A stretch of DNA of 64,000 nucleotides from Treponema_C sp050937815 (GCF_050937815.1 NZ_JACDIJ010000005.1:62001-126000); one strand, 5' to 3'. Counted from the stretch's first letter, positions 55,114-63,072 are shown. Notes: generated by a model from the sequence alone, not told the origin. Program-made: numbers and translations.

Positions 55114-57245
55114 GCGGGCAAAACAGCTCTGCCGAACAGACGGTATTCCCTGAGTGGAAAAGCTTTTTGGGAACCGAAAAAAACGAAAAATCGGCCATGT
55201 TCATCAAGCATGTTGTAAAACGGTCGGGGGAAATAGGGGATTACGACCGTTCCAAAATCGCTGCCGCCATCGGGAAAGCCATTACGGCCGTTGAAAAACG
55301 GCCCGATCCCGATAAGGCGGAACGGCTTACGGAAAAGGCGGAAGAGCGCTTGCGCCTTCTTATGGCAGGGCGCCACGAACATTCTATTCCCGCCATCGAA
55401 GAGATTCAAGACATAGTGGAAACGGTCTTGATTGAAGAAAATGAAGTCAAAGTTGCAAAGGCTTACATTTTATACCGTGCAAAACACGAGGCTATTCGGG
55501 ATGCCAAGCGTTTAATGCTCGATATAAATGCGACTATGGACGGTTATTTAAGCCAGTCGGATTGGCGCGTAAACGAAAATGCAAACGTAAACTTTTCGCT
55601 CGGCGGCCTTATCCTGCACAATTCGGGAACGATAACCGCAAACTATTGGCTTAAAAACATTTATTCTCAGGAAGTCGCCGAAGCCCACAAAACGGCCGCC
55701 TTTCACATCCACGATTTGTCGATGTTTTCCGGCTATTGCGCGGGCTGGTCTATCAGACAATTGGTGGCCGAGGGCTTGGGCGGCGTGCCGGATAAAATTA
55801 CTTCCACACCGGCAAAGCATTTGTCCACGCTTATTCAGCAAATCGTAAACTTTTTAGGCATTATGCAAAACGAATGGGCGGGCGCTCAAGCGTTCAGCTC
55901 GTTCGACACCTATTTGGCTCCCTTTGTTAAAAAAGACAATATGAGCGAAAAAGAAGTGCGCCAATGCATACAAAGTTTTATTTACGGCGTCAATACGCCC
56001 AGCCGCTGGGGTTCGCAAGCGCCCTTTACGAACATAACGCTCGACTGGACGGTTCCCGAAGACATGAAAGACAAAAAAGCGATTGCAGGCGGCGAAGAAG
56101 CGGACTTTACCTACGGCGACTGTCAACACGAAATGGATGTCATCAATAAGGTATTTATCGAATTGATGATTGCAGGCGATGCGGCAGGCCGCGGCTTTCA
56201 GTATCCGATTCCCACCTATAACATTACAAAGGATTTTAACTGGGACGGAGAAAACGCAAAGCTTTTGTTTGAAATGACCGCACAGTACGGAACCCCGTAT
56301 TTTCAAAACTTCGTCAATTCCGATTTGAATCCGGGCGACGTGCGCTCCATGTGCTGCCGCCTTCAGCTGGACAAGCGCGAACTGCGTAAAAGAGGCGGCG
56401 GTTTGTTCGGCTCGGACGAATTTACCGGTTCTTTGGGAGTCGTTACGATTAATTTGCCGCAAATAGGCTATTTGGCAAAAACAAAGGAACAGTTTTTTGC
56501 GCGCTTGGACTATCTTATGGATTTGGCAAAAGAAAGTTTGTGTGCAAAACGCAAGGTAATTCAGCGCTTATTGGACGGAGGCTTATTTCCCTATACACGG
56601 CGCTATCTTTCGACTTTAAACAACCACTTTAATACTATCGGTTTGTGCGGTATGAACGAGTGCTGTTTGAATTTTTTAGGCGTCGATATCGTGCATCCGC
56701 GCGGAAAAGCCTTTGCCGAAGACGTTTTGACGTATATGCGCCGGCGCTTAGCCGATTATCAGGAAAAAACCGGAGAACTTTTTAACTTGGAAGCAACCCC
56801 CGCCGAAAGCACGTCTTACCGGCTTGCACGCCACGATAAAAAGCAGTTCCCCGATATTATTACTTCCGGCGAAAAGGACCCGTATTATACCAACTCGACC
56901 CAACTGCCCGTCGATTACACAAGCGACATTTTTGAAGCTATGGATCATCAAGAATCCCTGCAAACAAAGTACACCGGCGGAACGGTTTTTCATACCTTTA
57001 TGGGAGAAGCGATAAAAGATTGGAAAGCATGCCGGGATTTGGTGCGCGCGATAACAAATTCTTACCGTATTCCGTATATCACCATTTCGCCTATTTATTC
57101 GATTTGTAAAATTCACGGTTATTTAAACGGAGAAGTGTTCGAATGCCCCAAATGCAAGGCGGAAAAAGAAAAAGAACTGCGCTTAAAACTGCGAAATCTT
57201 GAAGAAGAAAGACAAAGGTGCATTGAAAAAACAGCCGATATATAA
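55110..57245 (+). CDS. nrdD: Anaerobic ribonucleoside-triphosphate reductase large part, without the glycyl-radical loop
   Basis: The 711-residue protein holds an ATP-cone (about 30-125), the class III reductase barrel with the thiyl-radical cysteine region RSMCCRLQLD and CGMNECCLNF, and most of the C-terminal zinc site (SICKIHGYLNGEVFECPKC). It then stops after a 30-residue charged helix (KEKELRLKLRNLEEERQR) instead of continuing into the radical loop R-V-x-G-Y. That loop is in the next gene. One TAA separates the two frames, which are otherwise in register. The pair should act together in deoxynucleotide synthesis without oxygen. Confidence 0.93.
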   Translation: MSGQNSSAEQTVFPEWKSFLGTEKNEKSAMFIKHVVKRSGEIGDYDRSKIAAAIGKAITAVEKRPDPDKAERLTEKAEERLRLLMAGRHEHSIPAIEEIQDIVETVLIEENEVKVAKAYILYRAKHEAIRDAKRLMLDINATMDGYLSQSDWRVNENANVNFSLGGLILHNSGTITANYWLKNIYSQEVAEAHKTAAFHIHDLSMFSGYCAGWSIRQLVAEGLGGVPDKITSTPAKHLSTLIQQIVNFLGIMQNEWAGAQAFSSFDTYLAPFVKKDNMSEKEVRQCIQSFIYGVNTPSRWGSQAPFTNITLDWTVPEDMKDKKAIAGGEEADFTYGDCQHEMDVINKVFIELMIAGDAAGRGFQYPIPTYNITKDFNWDGENAKLLFEMTAQYGTPYFQNFVNSDLNPGDVRSMCCRLQLDKRELRKRGGGLFGSDEFTGSLGVVTINLPQIGYLAKTKEQFFARLDYLMDLAKESLCAKRKVIQRLLDGGLFPYTRRYLSTLNNHFNTIGLCGMNECCLNFLGVDIVHPRGKAFAEDVLTYMRRRLADYQEKTGELFNLEATPAESTSYRLARHDKKQFPDIITSGEKDPYYTNSTQLPVDYTSDIFEAMDHQESLQTKYTGGTVFHTFMGEAIKDWKACRDLVRAITNSYRIPYITISPIYSICKIHGYLNGEVFECPKCKAEKEKELRLKLRNLEEERQRCIEKTADI

Positions 57246-57246
57246 T

Positions 57247-57275
57247 ATAATAAGAATGGGAATAATAAGAATGGG
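57247..57275 (+). repeat. Tandem 14-bp direct repeat between nrdD and the radical-domain gene
   Basis: ATAATAAGAATGGG occurs at 57247-57260 and 57262-57275. The second copy runs into GGGAGG, the ribosome-binding site of the next gene. The intergenic 42 bases are in frame with both genes. Confidence 0.8.
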
Positions 57276-57287
57276 AGGATTTTTATA

Positions 57288-57824
57288 ATGAATGAAAAAA
57301 GAACTATAGCGGAAATCGATGCCGATATAGCTCATATACAAAAGGAGCTTGCCGAAGTTCGGGGAACCGAAACCGAAGTGTATTCACGGATTGTAGGTTA
57401 TTACCGTTCCGTGCGCAATTGGAACAAGGGAAAACGCGACGAATACAACCACCGCAAACAATTTGTATACGAAACCGTTCCTTCCTGCGCCGCCGGTGTT
57501 TTTACCGCCGAACAGGATACACCCTTCGCTTCGGAAACCCGCACTGCCGCAGTTCATGCACAGGCGGTTTTTTCCTATGAATTTTTCGGAAAGGCGACAT
57601 GTCCGAATTGTCCGCCCGTAAAAAAATATTTGGAAAATCTTTCTTTAGAAGGAAGTTATATAAATGTGGATACGGAAGCAGGGTTGCACAAAGCTTCGCA
57701 ATGCGCTGTGCTTTCCGCTCCTACGGTTATTTTATTTAACGAAAACCGCGAAGAAATCGCACGGGCGCACAGCGTAGCCGAGCTTGAAGCTATACTTAAC
57801 CCCGCGGCGGTACATGTAGCTTAA
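57288..57824 (+). CDS. Separate glycyl-radical domain of class III ribonucleotide reductase fused to glutaredoxin
   Basis: The 178-residue protein starts with a helix (TIAEIDADIAHIQKELAEVR), then the glycyl-radical loop EVYSRIVGYYRSVRNWNKGK with Gly37 as the radical site, as found at the C-terminus of ordinary NrdD. From about residue 95 a glutaredoxin/NrdH-like domain follows with active site Cys105-Cys108 (CPNCPP). It has its own GGGAGG box. It must dock on NrdD; the helices on both partners could pair. The glutaredoxin suggests disulfide-dependent rather than formate-dependent reduction. Confidence 0.92.
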   Translation: MNEKRTIAEIDADIAHIQKELAEVRGTETEVYSRIVGYYRSVRNWNKGKRDEYNHRKQFVYETVPSCAAGVFTAEQDTPFASETRTAAVHAQAVFSYEFFGKATCPNCPPVKKYLENLSLEGSYINVDTEAGLHKASQCAVLSAPTVILFNENREEIARAHSVAELEAILNPAAVHVA

Positions 57825-57840
57825 AACCGCTTATAAAATC

Positions 57841-58572
57841 ATGCTTTCAGGCGCTTTAATAAAAACAAGCCTCATAGATTATCCGGGGAAAGTCGCCTGT
57901 GCATGGTTTTTAACCGGGTGCAGTTTGCGTTGTCCGTATTGTTACAATGCGGACTCCGTTTTTAACCGCTTAAAAGCGGAAGAAAGCGTTACGGAAACGC
58001 AGGTTTTCGAACACTTGACAAAACGCCGGAATGTACTTTCCGGCTTTGTTATTTCAGGCGGCGAACCGCTTATTCATGCGGAAATTCCCGCCCTTATACA
58101 AAAAGTAAAAAAACTCGGCTATGCGGTAAAGCTCGATACAAACGGTATGCATCCGCAAGAGCTTGAACGGCTTTGCGCAAAAGACGATACCTGTCCCGAC
58201 TTTATCGCCATCGATCTTAAAACGTCCGCCGACCGCTACAACCTTCTTGTACCGCAGCATTCGCCCCTTTACACAAACAAAACAAACCCCGCCTCGCACA
58301 GGCTTTTACAAAGCATAGACATTGCCTGCCGTTTTTTTTCGTGCGAAAACCGCGAATTCAGAACCGTATTGGTGCCGCCCCTTGTGCAAAAAGACGACAT
58401 TACAGATATGGCCGCCCTTTTGCCCCAAGACGCGCGCTGGCGCTTTGCACCCTTTTTGCCCGAAAACTGCTTGGACCCGTCTTATAACGACATAATCCCC
58501 TACTCCGGCGAACAAATGAACACGCTGGTATCGCATGCCCGCACCCTTATAAAAGACAGTATGCTGCGATAA
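57841..58572 (+). CDS. nrdG: Anaerobic ribonucleotide reductase activating enzyme (radical SAM)
   Basis: The 243-residue protein has the radical SAM cysteines CSLRCPYC and the glycine motif SGGEPL. It begins LIKTSLIDYPGKVACAWFLTGC, as in the NrdG2 type of activase. It would form the glycyl radical on Gly37 of the preceding gene product. It lies 16 bases after that gene and closes the nrd operon. Confidence 0.94.
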   Translation: MLSGALIKTSLIDYPGKVACAWFLTGCSLRCPYCYNADSVFNRLKAEESVTETQVFEHLTKRRNVLSGFVISGGEPLIHAEIPALIQKVKKLGYAVKLDTNGMHPQELERLCAKDDTCPDFIAIDLKTSADRYNLLVPQHSPLYTNKTNPASHRLLQSIDIACRFFSCENREFRTVLVPPLVQKDDITDMAALLPQDARWRFAPFLPENCLDPSYNDIIPYSGEQMNTLVSHARTLIKDSMLR

Positions 58573-58695
58573 GGCAAAAGCGCCGAAAGTCCTCGGAGCT
58601 TAATGGTAATCCTATAAGTTCATTCAGCACAACAAAAGGCAGCATCCGCGCCTTCACCGCTGTTTCACATCTTGAACAATTCATAAGTTTAACAG

Positions 58696-58724
58696 TTGGA
58701 GATTTTCCATTTTCGTGTTATACT
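58696..58724 (+). promoter_or_regulatory. Promoter of the second Rpn gene
   Basis: TTGGAG and TATACT with a 17-base spacer; AAGGAAGG follows as a ribosome-binding site before ATG 58745. The rest of the 172-base gap after nrdG holds no gene. Confidence 0.55.
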
Positions 58725-58744
58725 TTGTATAAGGAAGGTTCAAA

Positions 58745-59533
58745 ATGCGCAAAAGTTTTGATGAACTGACCATTGCGGATGATTTTATGTTTTGCAAGGT
58801 TATGCAGGATGAGGAAGTCTGCAAAACTTTTCTTGAAATGACTCTGGCAGGTCAAATCGGGAAAATTACAGAACTGTCATCGCAAAATGCAATATTTACA
58901 GGTGCTGAAGCAAAATCAATTCGCCTAGACATTCTTGTAAAAGACGAAAACGGTAAAACGTATGACATTGAGATGCAAGCGGTCAACGAGCATAATCTCC
59001 CTAAACGTATGCGCTATTACCAAGCCGCAATCGATATTTTATTTTTAGACAAGGGAGAACATTACAGTGAGCTTAACGACAGCTATATAATCTTTTTATG
59101 CCTTTTTGATTCGGTTGGAAAAAATATGCCCCTTTATACATTTGAAAACATCTGCCTCGAAGATAAACAAACGCTCTTACAAGACGGTACAAAAAAGATT
59201 ATAATCAATGCAAATGCCTTTAGAAAAGCTAAAGATAAAAACTTAAGCGGCTTTTTGGAATACGTTAAAACCGGTAAAGTTACCACAGAGTTTACAGGGA
59301 GGATAGAAAAGATGATAGAGAAAGTAAAAAACACGGAACAGGCAAGAAGCGAATACCGCTTTATCTCCGGCTTTGAAATGGATGCCCGCTATTACGGCAG
59401 ACGGGAGGGCTTTTCCGAGGGTGCCCATCAAACTAAACTTGAAACGGCAAAACTGATGAAAGGAATGAATTATCCGATTAATGATATTTGTACAATATCA
59501 GGTTTGTCCGTTGAAGAAATCGAAGCGTTATAA
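58745..59533 (+). CDS. Rpn family PD-(D/E)XK nuclease
   Basis: The 262-residue protein begins RKSFDELTIADDFMFCKVM, typical of this family. It carries the nuclease core IRLDILVKDENGKTYDIEMQ with Asp62, Glu76 and Gln78. The tail ends GLSVEEIEAL, like the first Rpn gene. It has its own promoter and an AAGGAAGG box. Its 3' end abuts a truncated BspA-type lipoprotein gene on the other strand, which may have lost its end when this gene arrived. Confidence 0.88.
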   Translation: MRKSFDELTIADDFMFCKVMQDEEVCKTFLEMTLAGQIGKITELSSQNAIFTGAEAKSIRLDILVKDENGKTYDIEMQAVNEHNLPKRMRYYQAAIDILFLDKGEHYSELNDSYIIFLCLFDSVGKNMPLYTFENICLEDKQTLLQDGTKKIIINANAFRKAKDKNLSGFLEYVKTGKVTTEFTGRIEKMIEKVKNTEQARSEYRFISGFEMDARYYGRREGFSEGAHQTKLETAKLMKGMNYPINDICTISGLSVEEIEAL

Positions 59534-59535
59534 CC

Positions 59536-59929
59536 CATACCCGGTATACTGTTTTTACAGCCGTAAAAAGCATAGTTTTCTACGGTTGTAAGCTTTACAG
59601 GCAAGTTCAATTCGGTCAATCCCATACAGCCTATAAAGGCAGTTTCTCTTATTGCAGTAAGGCTTGCAGGAAACTTTACTTGAGTCAAACCCGTGCACTG
59701 CTAAGGCGTCTTTAGCTATTTCGGTAATACCGTCGGGGATTTCCAATACGCCTGTAGGTTTTTCTCCCCTATATCCCTTAAGGACGGTACCCTCAATGAT
59801 TAAACCTTGAGTACTCGGATTTGTTCCGGCAGCATTCGGACAGGCCGAAAGCAGCAGCACAACAATAAGTATAAAAACGGCTGCAAACAACACCGGTTTT
59901 ATTTTTTGTGTTGCATATTCTTTTTTCAT
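59536..59929 (-). pseudogene. Broken BspA-like leucine-rich lipoprotein
   Basis: From ATG 59929 (AGGGGA upstream) the frame encodes a signal peptide with lipobox VVLLLSAC, then GTVLKGYRGEKPTGVLEIPD and GITEIAKDAL. Near 59697 the frame shifts; the next frame continues TQVKFPASLTAIRETAFIGC and LTELNLPVKLTTVENYAFYG. The sequence then ends abruptly beside the Rpn gene. Compared with the intact relative at 60770-61435 it is frameshifted once and truncated. Confidence 0.8.
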
Positions 59930-59942
59930 TGTCGGTTCCCCT

Positions 59943-60656
59943 TTATGATTTTTCCTTCGCTTTTTGTCCCTTAATCCAAAGATAGGCATCAACCAGCTTC
60001 ATCATAGGCTGTTCGCAGCCGCATTCTTTTTCTATGCGTTCTTTTTTTGCAAGCAAGTCCTTTTCGTTTAAGGAGGCAAAGTTATATACATATCGCAGTG
60101 TGTTTTCGTTTATCTGTGAGGAAGATGACCTGCCCATACTTTTACAGACAAAGGAGTCAAAGGCGGGAATACAGGCATAGGTTGCAAGAAGCAGCTTCGA
60201 TACAAACATTACCGACACAAATTCTTTACGTTCCTTTCCCTTAATTACAGAAGTTTTAAGATTTTCGGTATACAGATTTTGAACTGCTTTTACTTCCTCT
60301 ATGATTGTACGTATATCTTCAGCTTGGGCTTTTTCGTCTTTGCGATACGAGTCTTTAAGGCTGCGTATTTTTTGTATCCTATCTTTTGAATCGAACAGAT
60401 ATTGTATAGCCGGTTTGTGGATTGTATAATCCTTCCATAAAACCGAACTTGAACCTCGGTACATTCCCCAGCTTGCAAGAAAAAAGGCCAGGTGCAGCGC
60501 CGCTTTTTCTTCGTCAAAACCCGGCTTTTCTATACTTTGAAAATATTTGTAACAATGCTCCCACGACCTGAACCGGTGCTGAGGATCCTCTTTTATTTTG
60601 TCATAAAATTCATCCAGACACGTTTTAATATCACTTTCTTTTTTCACTTCATGCAT
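59943..60656 (-). CDS. Hypothetical helical protein
   Basis: I do not recognise this 237-residue protein. It is highly charged and helical, with the notable segment LAFFLASWGMYRGSSSVLWK near residue 60 and a Cys-rich bit (KECGCEQPMMKLVDAYLWIK) at the end. It has no signal peptide. AAGGA precedes the ATG. It lies between two BspA-type lipoprotein genes in the accessory region, so it may be a cargo or defence gene; no evidence decides. Confidence 0.7.
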   Translation of the reverse strand: MHEVKKESDIKTCLDEFYDKIKEDPQHRFRSWEHCYKYFQSIEKPGFDEEKAALHLAFFLASWGMYRGSSSVLWKDYTIHKPAIQYLFDSKDRIQKIRSLKDSYRKDEKAQAEDIRTIIEEVKAVQNLYTENLKTSVIKGKERKEFVSVMFVSKLLLATYACIPAFDSFVCKSMGRSSSSQINENTLRYVYNFASLNEKDLLAKKERIEKECGCEQPMMKLVDAYLWIKGQKAKEKS

Positions 60657-60700
60657 TTTATCCTTCCTTTCGGCAATAAGCCGTCATTATAATTCTCCCC

Positions 60701-60738
60701 TTCCCCGCACCCTGTGCAGCCGCATCCTGTGCGGGGAA
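60701..60738. repeat. 10-bp hairpin between accessory genes
   Basis: TTCCCCGCAC and GTGCGGGGAA pair perfectly around 18 bases that include a second small stem (GCAC/GTGC). On the minus strand it contains CACAGGATG and CACAGGGTG, like the loops of the multi-hairpin elements. It could be the terminator of the 60770-61435 gene. Confidence 0.55.
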
Positions 60739-60769
60739 ACTCCAACCGATACCCGGTATACCGTTTTTA

Positions 60770-61435
60770 CTACTCCTCGATAATTTGGCTTAGCGTAATA
60801 CCGCTTTGGCTGTTAAGCAATAAATTCCGTATCGAACTGCCCGATTTAACCTTGTACGTTGCCGCCGTACAGCCGGAAAAAGCACGGTCTCCTATTGAGG
60901 TAAGCTGCGTACAAGAAGAAAAATCAAAACCGCTTACCTTTTTACAGCCGCTAAAAGCAGCATAGCCGATTGTTTTAAGGTGTGCAGGTATACTCACCGT
61001 CCCCGCAATTTCGGTACAACCGCCAAAAGCCTGAGAGCCGATGTGCTCAAGGCTTGCAGGTAAAGCCAAACTTGTCAAGCCCGTACAGCCGTAAAAAGCA
61101 GAGCCGCCTATCTTTTTAAGACTTGAAGGAAAGTTCACACTTGTCAAACTTGTACAGTTCTCAAAGGCAGAGCCGGCTATTTCGGTAACGCCTGCGGGAA
61201 TGTTCAGCACCCCTGCAGGAATCTCATTATAGCCCATAAGTACGGTACCCTCAATTCTTAAGTTTGGATCCGGCCCGCTTTGCGCTCCCCCTCCCGACGA
61301 CGGCCCGCCGTCTATCTTTTGCGGGCAGCCGGTAAACAGTCCCGTCAGCAGTCCCGCCGCCGCTACCAATGCAGTAAAGTGTACTGCACGCTTTAAAAAG
61401 ACACAGGTCTTTTTGCGTGTTTTGCTTTGTTTCAT
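60770..61435 (-). CDS. BspA-like leucine-rich repeat lipoprotein
   Basis: The 221-residue precursor has a lipobox ending LTGLFTGC and a Gly/Ser-rich linker. Four LRR_5 repeats follow (FENCTSLTSVNFPSSLKKIG, FYGCTGLTSLALPASLEHIG). BspA-type proteins act in adhesion and in interaction with other oral bacteria or host matrix. It is much shorter than BspA itself. The frameshifted gene at 59536-59929 is a relative. Confidence 0.9.
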   Translation of the reverse strand: MKQSKTRKKTCVFLKRAVHFTALVAAAGLLTGLFTGCPQKIDGGPSSGGGAQSGPDPNLRIEGTVLMGYNEIPAGVLNIPAGVTEIAGSAFENCTSLTSVNFPSSLKKIGGSAFYGCTGLTSLALPASLEHIGSQAFGGCTEIAGTVSIPAHLKTIGYAAFSGCKKVSGFDFSSCTQLTSIGDRAFSGCTAATYKVKSGSSIRNLLLNSQSGITLSQIIEE

Positions 61436-61508
61436 TACACAACTCCTCTGCGTTTATGCCCGCCGGCTTTTTTGTTGATTAGGGGGAGAGAGCACGGCGT
61501 TCATAAAA

Positions 61509-61610
61509 ATGAATAGTATCGAGGCATTGGGCACACGCAAAAAGGCTTCCGCGCTTCGCTTGTGCAGATTTTTTGCGCGGTGCCCATGCCTCACCGCCTG
61601 TTTCATCTAA
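61509..61610 (+). CDS. 33-codon ORF of the repeat element, copy 1
   Basis: The frame reads MNSIEALGTRKKASALRLCR and ends CLTACFI before TAA. The same frame occurs at 62097-62198 with identical protein. It has no Shine-Dalgarno, so translation is doubtful; its fixed place before the three hairpins suggests it is part of the mobile unit. Confidence 0.4.
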   Translation: MNSIEALGTRKKASALRLCRFFARCPCLTACFI

Positions 61611-61732
61611 TGCCGTTGTATTCTCTCATCCCCTTCATAGTCCCGGCACGGATGCCGGAAGAGCTTTATATAAACACGTTTCGCACGCGAAACGTGTAGC
61701 GCAAAATCGCACACGGATGTCCGATTTTTCGC
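61509..61732 (+). repeat. ~225-bp repeat unit, copy A: small ORF plus three hairpins
   Basis: The first 151 bp recur at 62097-62247. H1 is CCGGCA/TGCCGG with loop CGGA (61643-61658). H2 is CACGTTTCGC/GCGAAACGTG with loop AC (61675-61696). H3 is 61699-61732, with arms starting GCGCAAAATCG around loop CGGA. The linker between H1 and H2 contains CTTTATATAA. Confidence 0.85.
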
Positions 61733-61741
61733 CCCTATGTA

Positions 61742-61826
61742 GTCGGAGACCCCGACCTTATGCAGGCGGACAGACCGACCTTACGTGGTCGGAGACCCCG
61801 ACCTTATGCGGTCGGGGACTCCGACT
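61742..61826. repeat. Imperfect tandem of GTCGG...CCGAC mini-hairpins
   Basis: GTCGGAGACCCCGACC and variants occur about three to four times with a spacing near 25-30 bp, joined by CTTATG-like linkers. Each can fold on itself. It directly follows copy A and precedes the 3' end of the HU-like gene. Confidence 0.65.
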
Positions 61827-62096
61827 TGTTTGTTATACGATTGCTTTGAGGCTTTTGAGGTAATAGCCCTTTTTTATTGTCTTGGATTTTTTACTGCCGT
61901 TGCCGACTACCTTTGTCCGCACCTCCAGAGTAAAATCTCCCGCTTCTACGGTCGGGTCGAGTATGACGATAAGGCGTGCGGGTTTGTTTTCCACCACCGA
62001 TGTGCAGCGCACGGTCTTTGCACCCGTTACGGCGAACACGCCCTGTTCTTCATCCTTCGGGTCGAACTTCAGACGGCTGCCGAGTATTTCCATAAG

Positions 62097-62198
62097 ATGA
62101 ATAGTATCGAGGCATTGGGCACACGCAAAAAGGCTTCCGCGCTTCGCTTGTGCAGATTTTTTGCGCGGTGCCCATGCCTCACCGCCTGTTTCATCTAA
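62097..62198 (+). CDS. 33-codon ORF of the repeat element, copy 2
   Basis: It encodes the same protein as 61509-61610. It lies at the start of the unit that interrupts the HU-like gene, antisense to that gene. There is no ribosome-binding site. Confidence 0.4.
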   Translation: MNSIEALGTRKKASALRLCRFFARCPCLTACFI

Positions 62199-62321
62199 TG
62201 CCGCTGTATTCTCTCCTCCCCTTCATAGTCCCGGCATGGATGCCGGAACAGCCGTAGATACCGCGAGTTTGCCTACGGCAAACTCGTTGCATAAAATCGG
62301 ACACGACGTCCGATTTTATGC
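62097..62321 (+). repeat. ~225-bp repeat unit, copy B, inside the HU-like gene
   Basis: The first 151 bp match copy A. H1 is CCGGCA/TGCCGG with loop TGGA (62231-62246). H2 is CGAGTTTGCC/GGCAAACTCG with loop TAC (62264-62286). H3 is GCATAAAATCGGAC/GTCCGATTTTATGC with loop ACGAC (62289-62321). H2 and H3 arms differ from copy A on both sides, keeping full pairing. The unit ends at the boundary with HU-like coding sequence. Confidence 0.88.
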
Positions 62322-62686
62322 CTCCCGTACCCGCCGTGATGTTAAGGTGCAGGGCGTGGCGTTTTGCATCAAAGCCGTCGTCCGCCCCGTCGAATACGCC
62401 CGAAATGCTGTAGCTTGTGTTGATAAGCGGCGTGTTTAAGGTGCCGCCTTCTTCGACAATATAGGTACACTCCTGCGTGTACAGCTGCATAAGGGCGGCA
62501 AGGTCGGTGCGGGTAACGGTGGTACCGCGCTTTACCATGCGCTCGATAATGTCGTCAAGGGTGAATACCTGACTGTCGGTAACCTGCGCCATAAAGTCGT
62601 CAGGTTTTGCCGTGAGTAAATTCTCACGTAGGCAATACTTTAGCATAATTTCCTCCTAAAAAAGCGGAAAATCTCTTTCCATAGTC

Positions 62687-62826
62687 CCGGCACGGATGCC
62701 GGGAAAACCGTTAGTAATCGGTTTCGGCAAAGCCCGAAACCGGGATTCAAAACCGAACAGGAGGTTCGGTTTTGAAACAAACTCGAAGTTGAAGCGAGCG
62801 GCGCTATTTAAGCCGTGAGCTTCAAC
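62687..62826 (+). repeat. Four-hairpin element, copy D
   Basis: H1 CCGGCA/TGCCGG with loop CGGA (62687-62702); linker CCGTTAGTAAT; H2 CGGTTTCGG/CCGAAACCG (62719-62742); H3 TTCAAAACCGAAC/GTTCGGTTTTGAA with loop AGGAG (62746-62776); spacer ACAAACTCGAA; H4 GTTGAAGC/GCTTCAAC around CGGC/GCCG and loop GCTATTTAA (62788-62826). It lies 40 bp before the HU-like gene start. Confidence 0.85.
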
Positions 62827-62892
62827 AATCCTCCTAAGGTTAGGGAAGGAAAGACACTTTTTCGGACAAAAGTTTCTTTCCTTGATTTACGC

Positions 62893-62984
62893 TTCCGGCA
62901 CGGATGCCGGAAAAGCTTTATATAAACACGTTTCGCACGCGAAACGTGCAGCGCAAAATCGCACACGGATGTGTGATTTTGCGC
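62893..62984 (+). repeat. Three-hairpin element, copy C
   Basis: H1 TTCCGGCA/TGCCGGAA with loop CGGA (62893-62912); linker CTTTATATAAA; H2 CACGTTTCGC/GCGAAACGTG (62927-62948); H3 15-bp arms starting GCGCAAAATCGCACA with one G-T pair and loop CGGA (62951-62984). It is nearly identical to copy A but lacks the small ORF. Confidence 0.85.
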
Positions 62985-63072
62985 CCCTATCCTATCTTCC
63001 AAATACCGCTTAGGGGCTCACCGCCCCTAAGAACCCGGCCGATACAGCTGACAGCTGTATATGCAATGCTAT

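Larger units (their letters stand above)
61833..62646 (-). pseudogene. HU-like DNA-binding protein with DUF4469-type C-terminus, interrupted by a repeat unit
   Basis: From ATG 62646 (AGGAGG upstream) the frame encodes MLKYCLRENLL, VFTLDDIIERMVKRGTTVTR and SYSISGVFDGADDGFD, the IHF/HU-like N-terminal domain, to about 62322. The C-terminal domain resumes at 62093 with EILGSRLKFDPKDEEQGVF and ends at 61833. The ~230 bp between them is the repeat unit of copy B, and roughly 50 residues expected in the middle are missing. The gene is therefore split and probably inactive as one protein. Confidence 0.8.

Noticed and set aside
55854..56462. 202-codon minus-strand frame inside nrdD
   Set aside because: Shadow of a highly conserved enzyme gene; no supporting start signals.
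57243..57245. Selenocysteine or programmed readthrough at the nrdD stop
   Set aside because: The stop is TAA, not TGA, and the downstream gene has its own strong ribosome-binding site and ATG; kept only as a low-level possibility.
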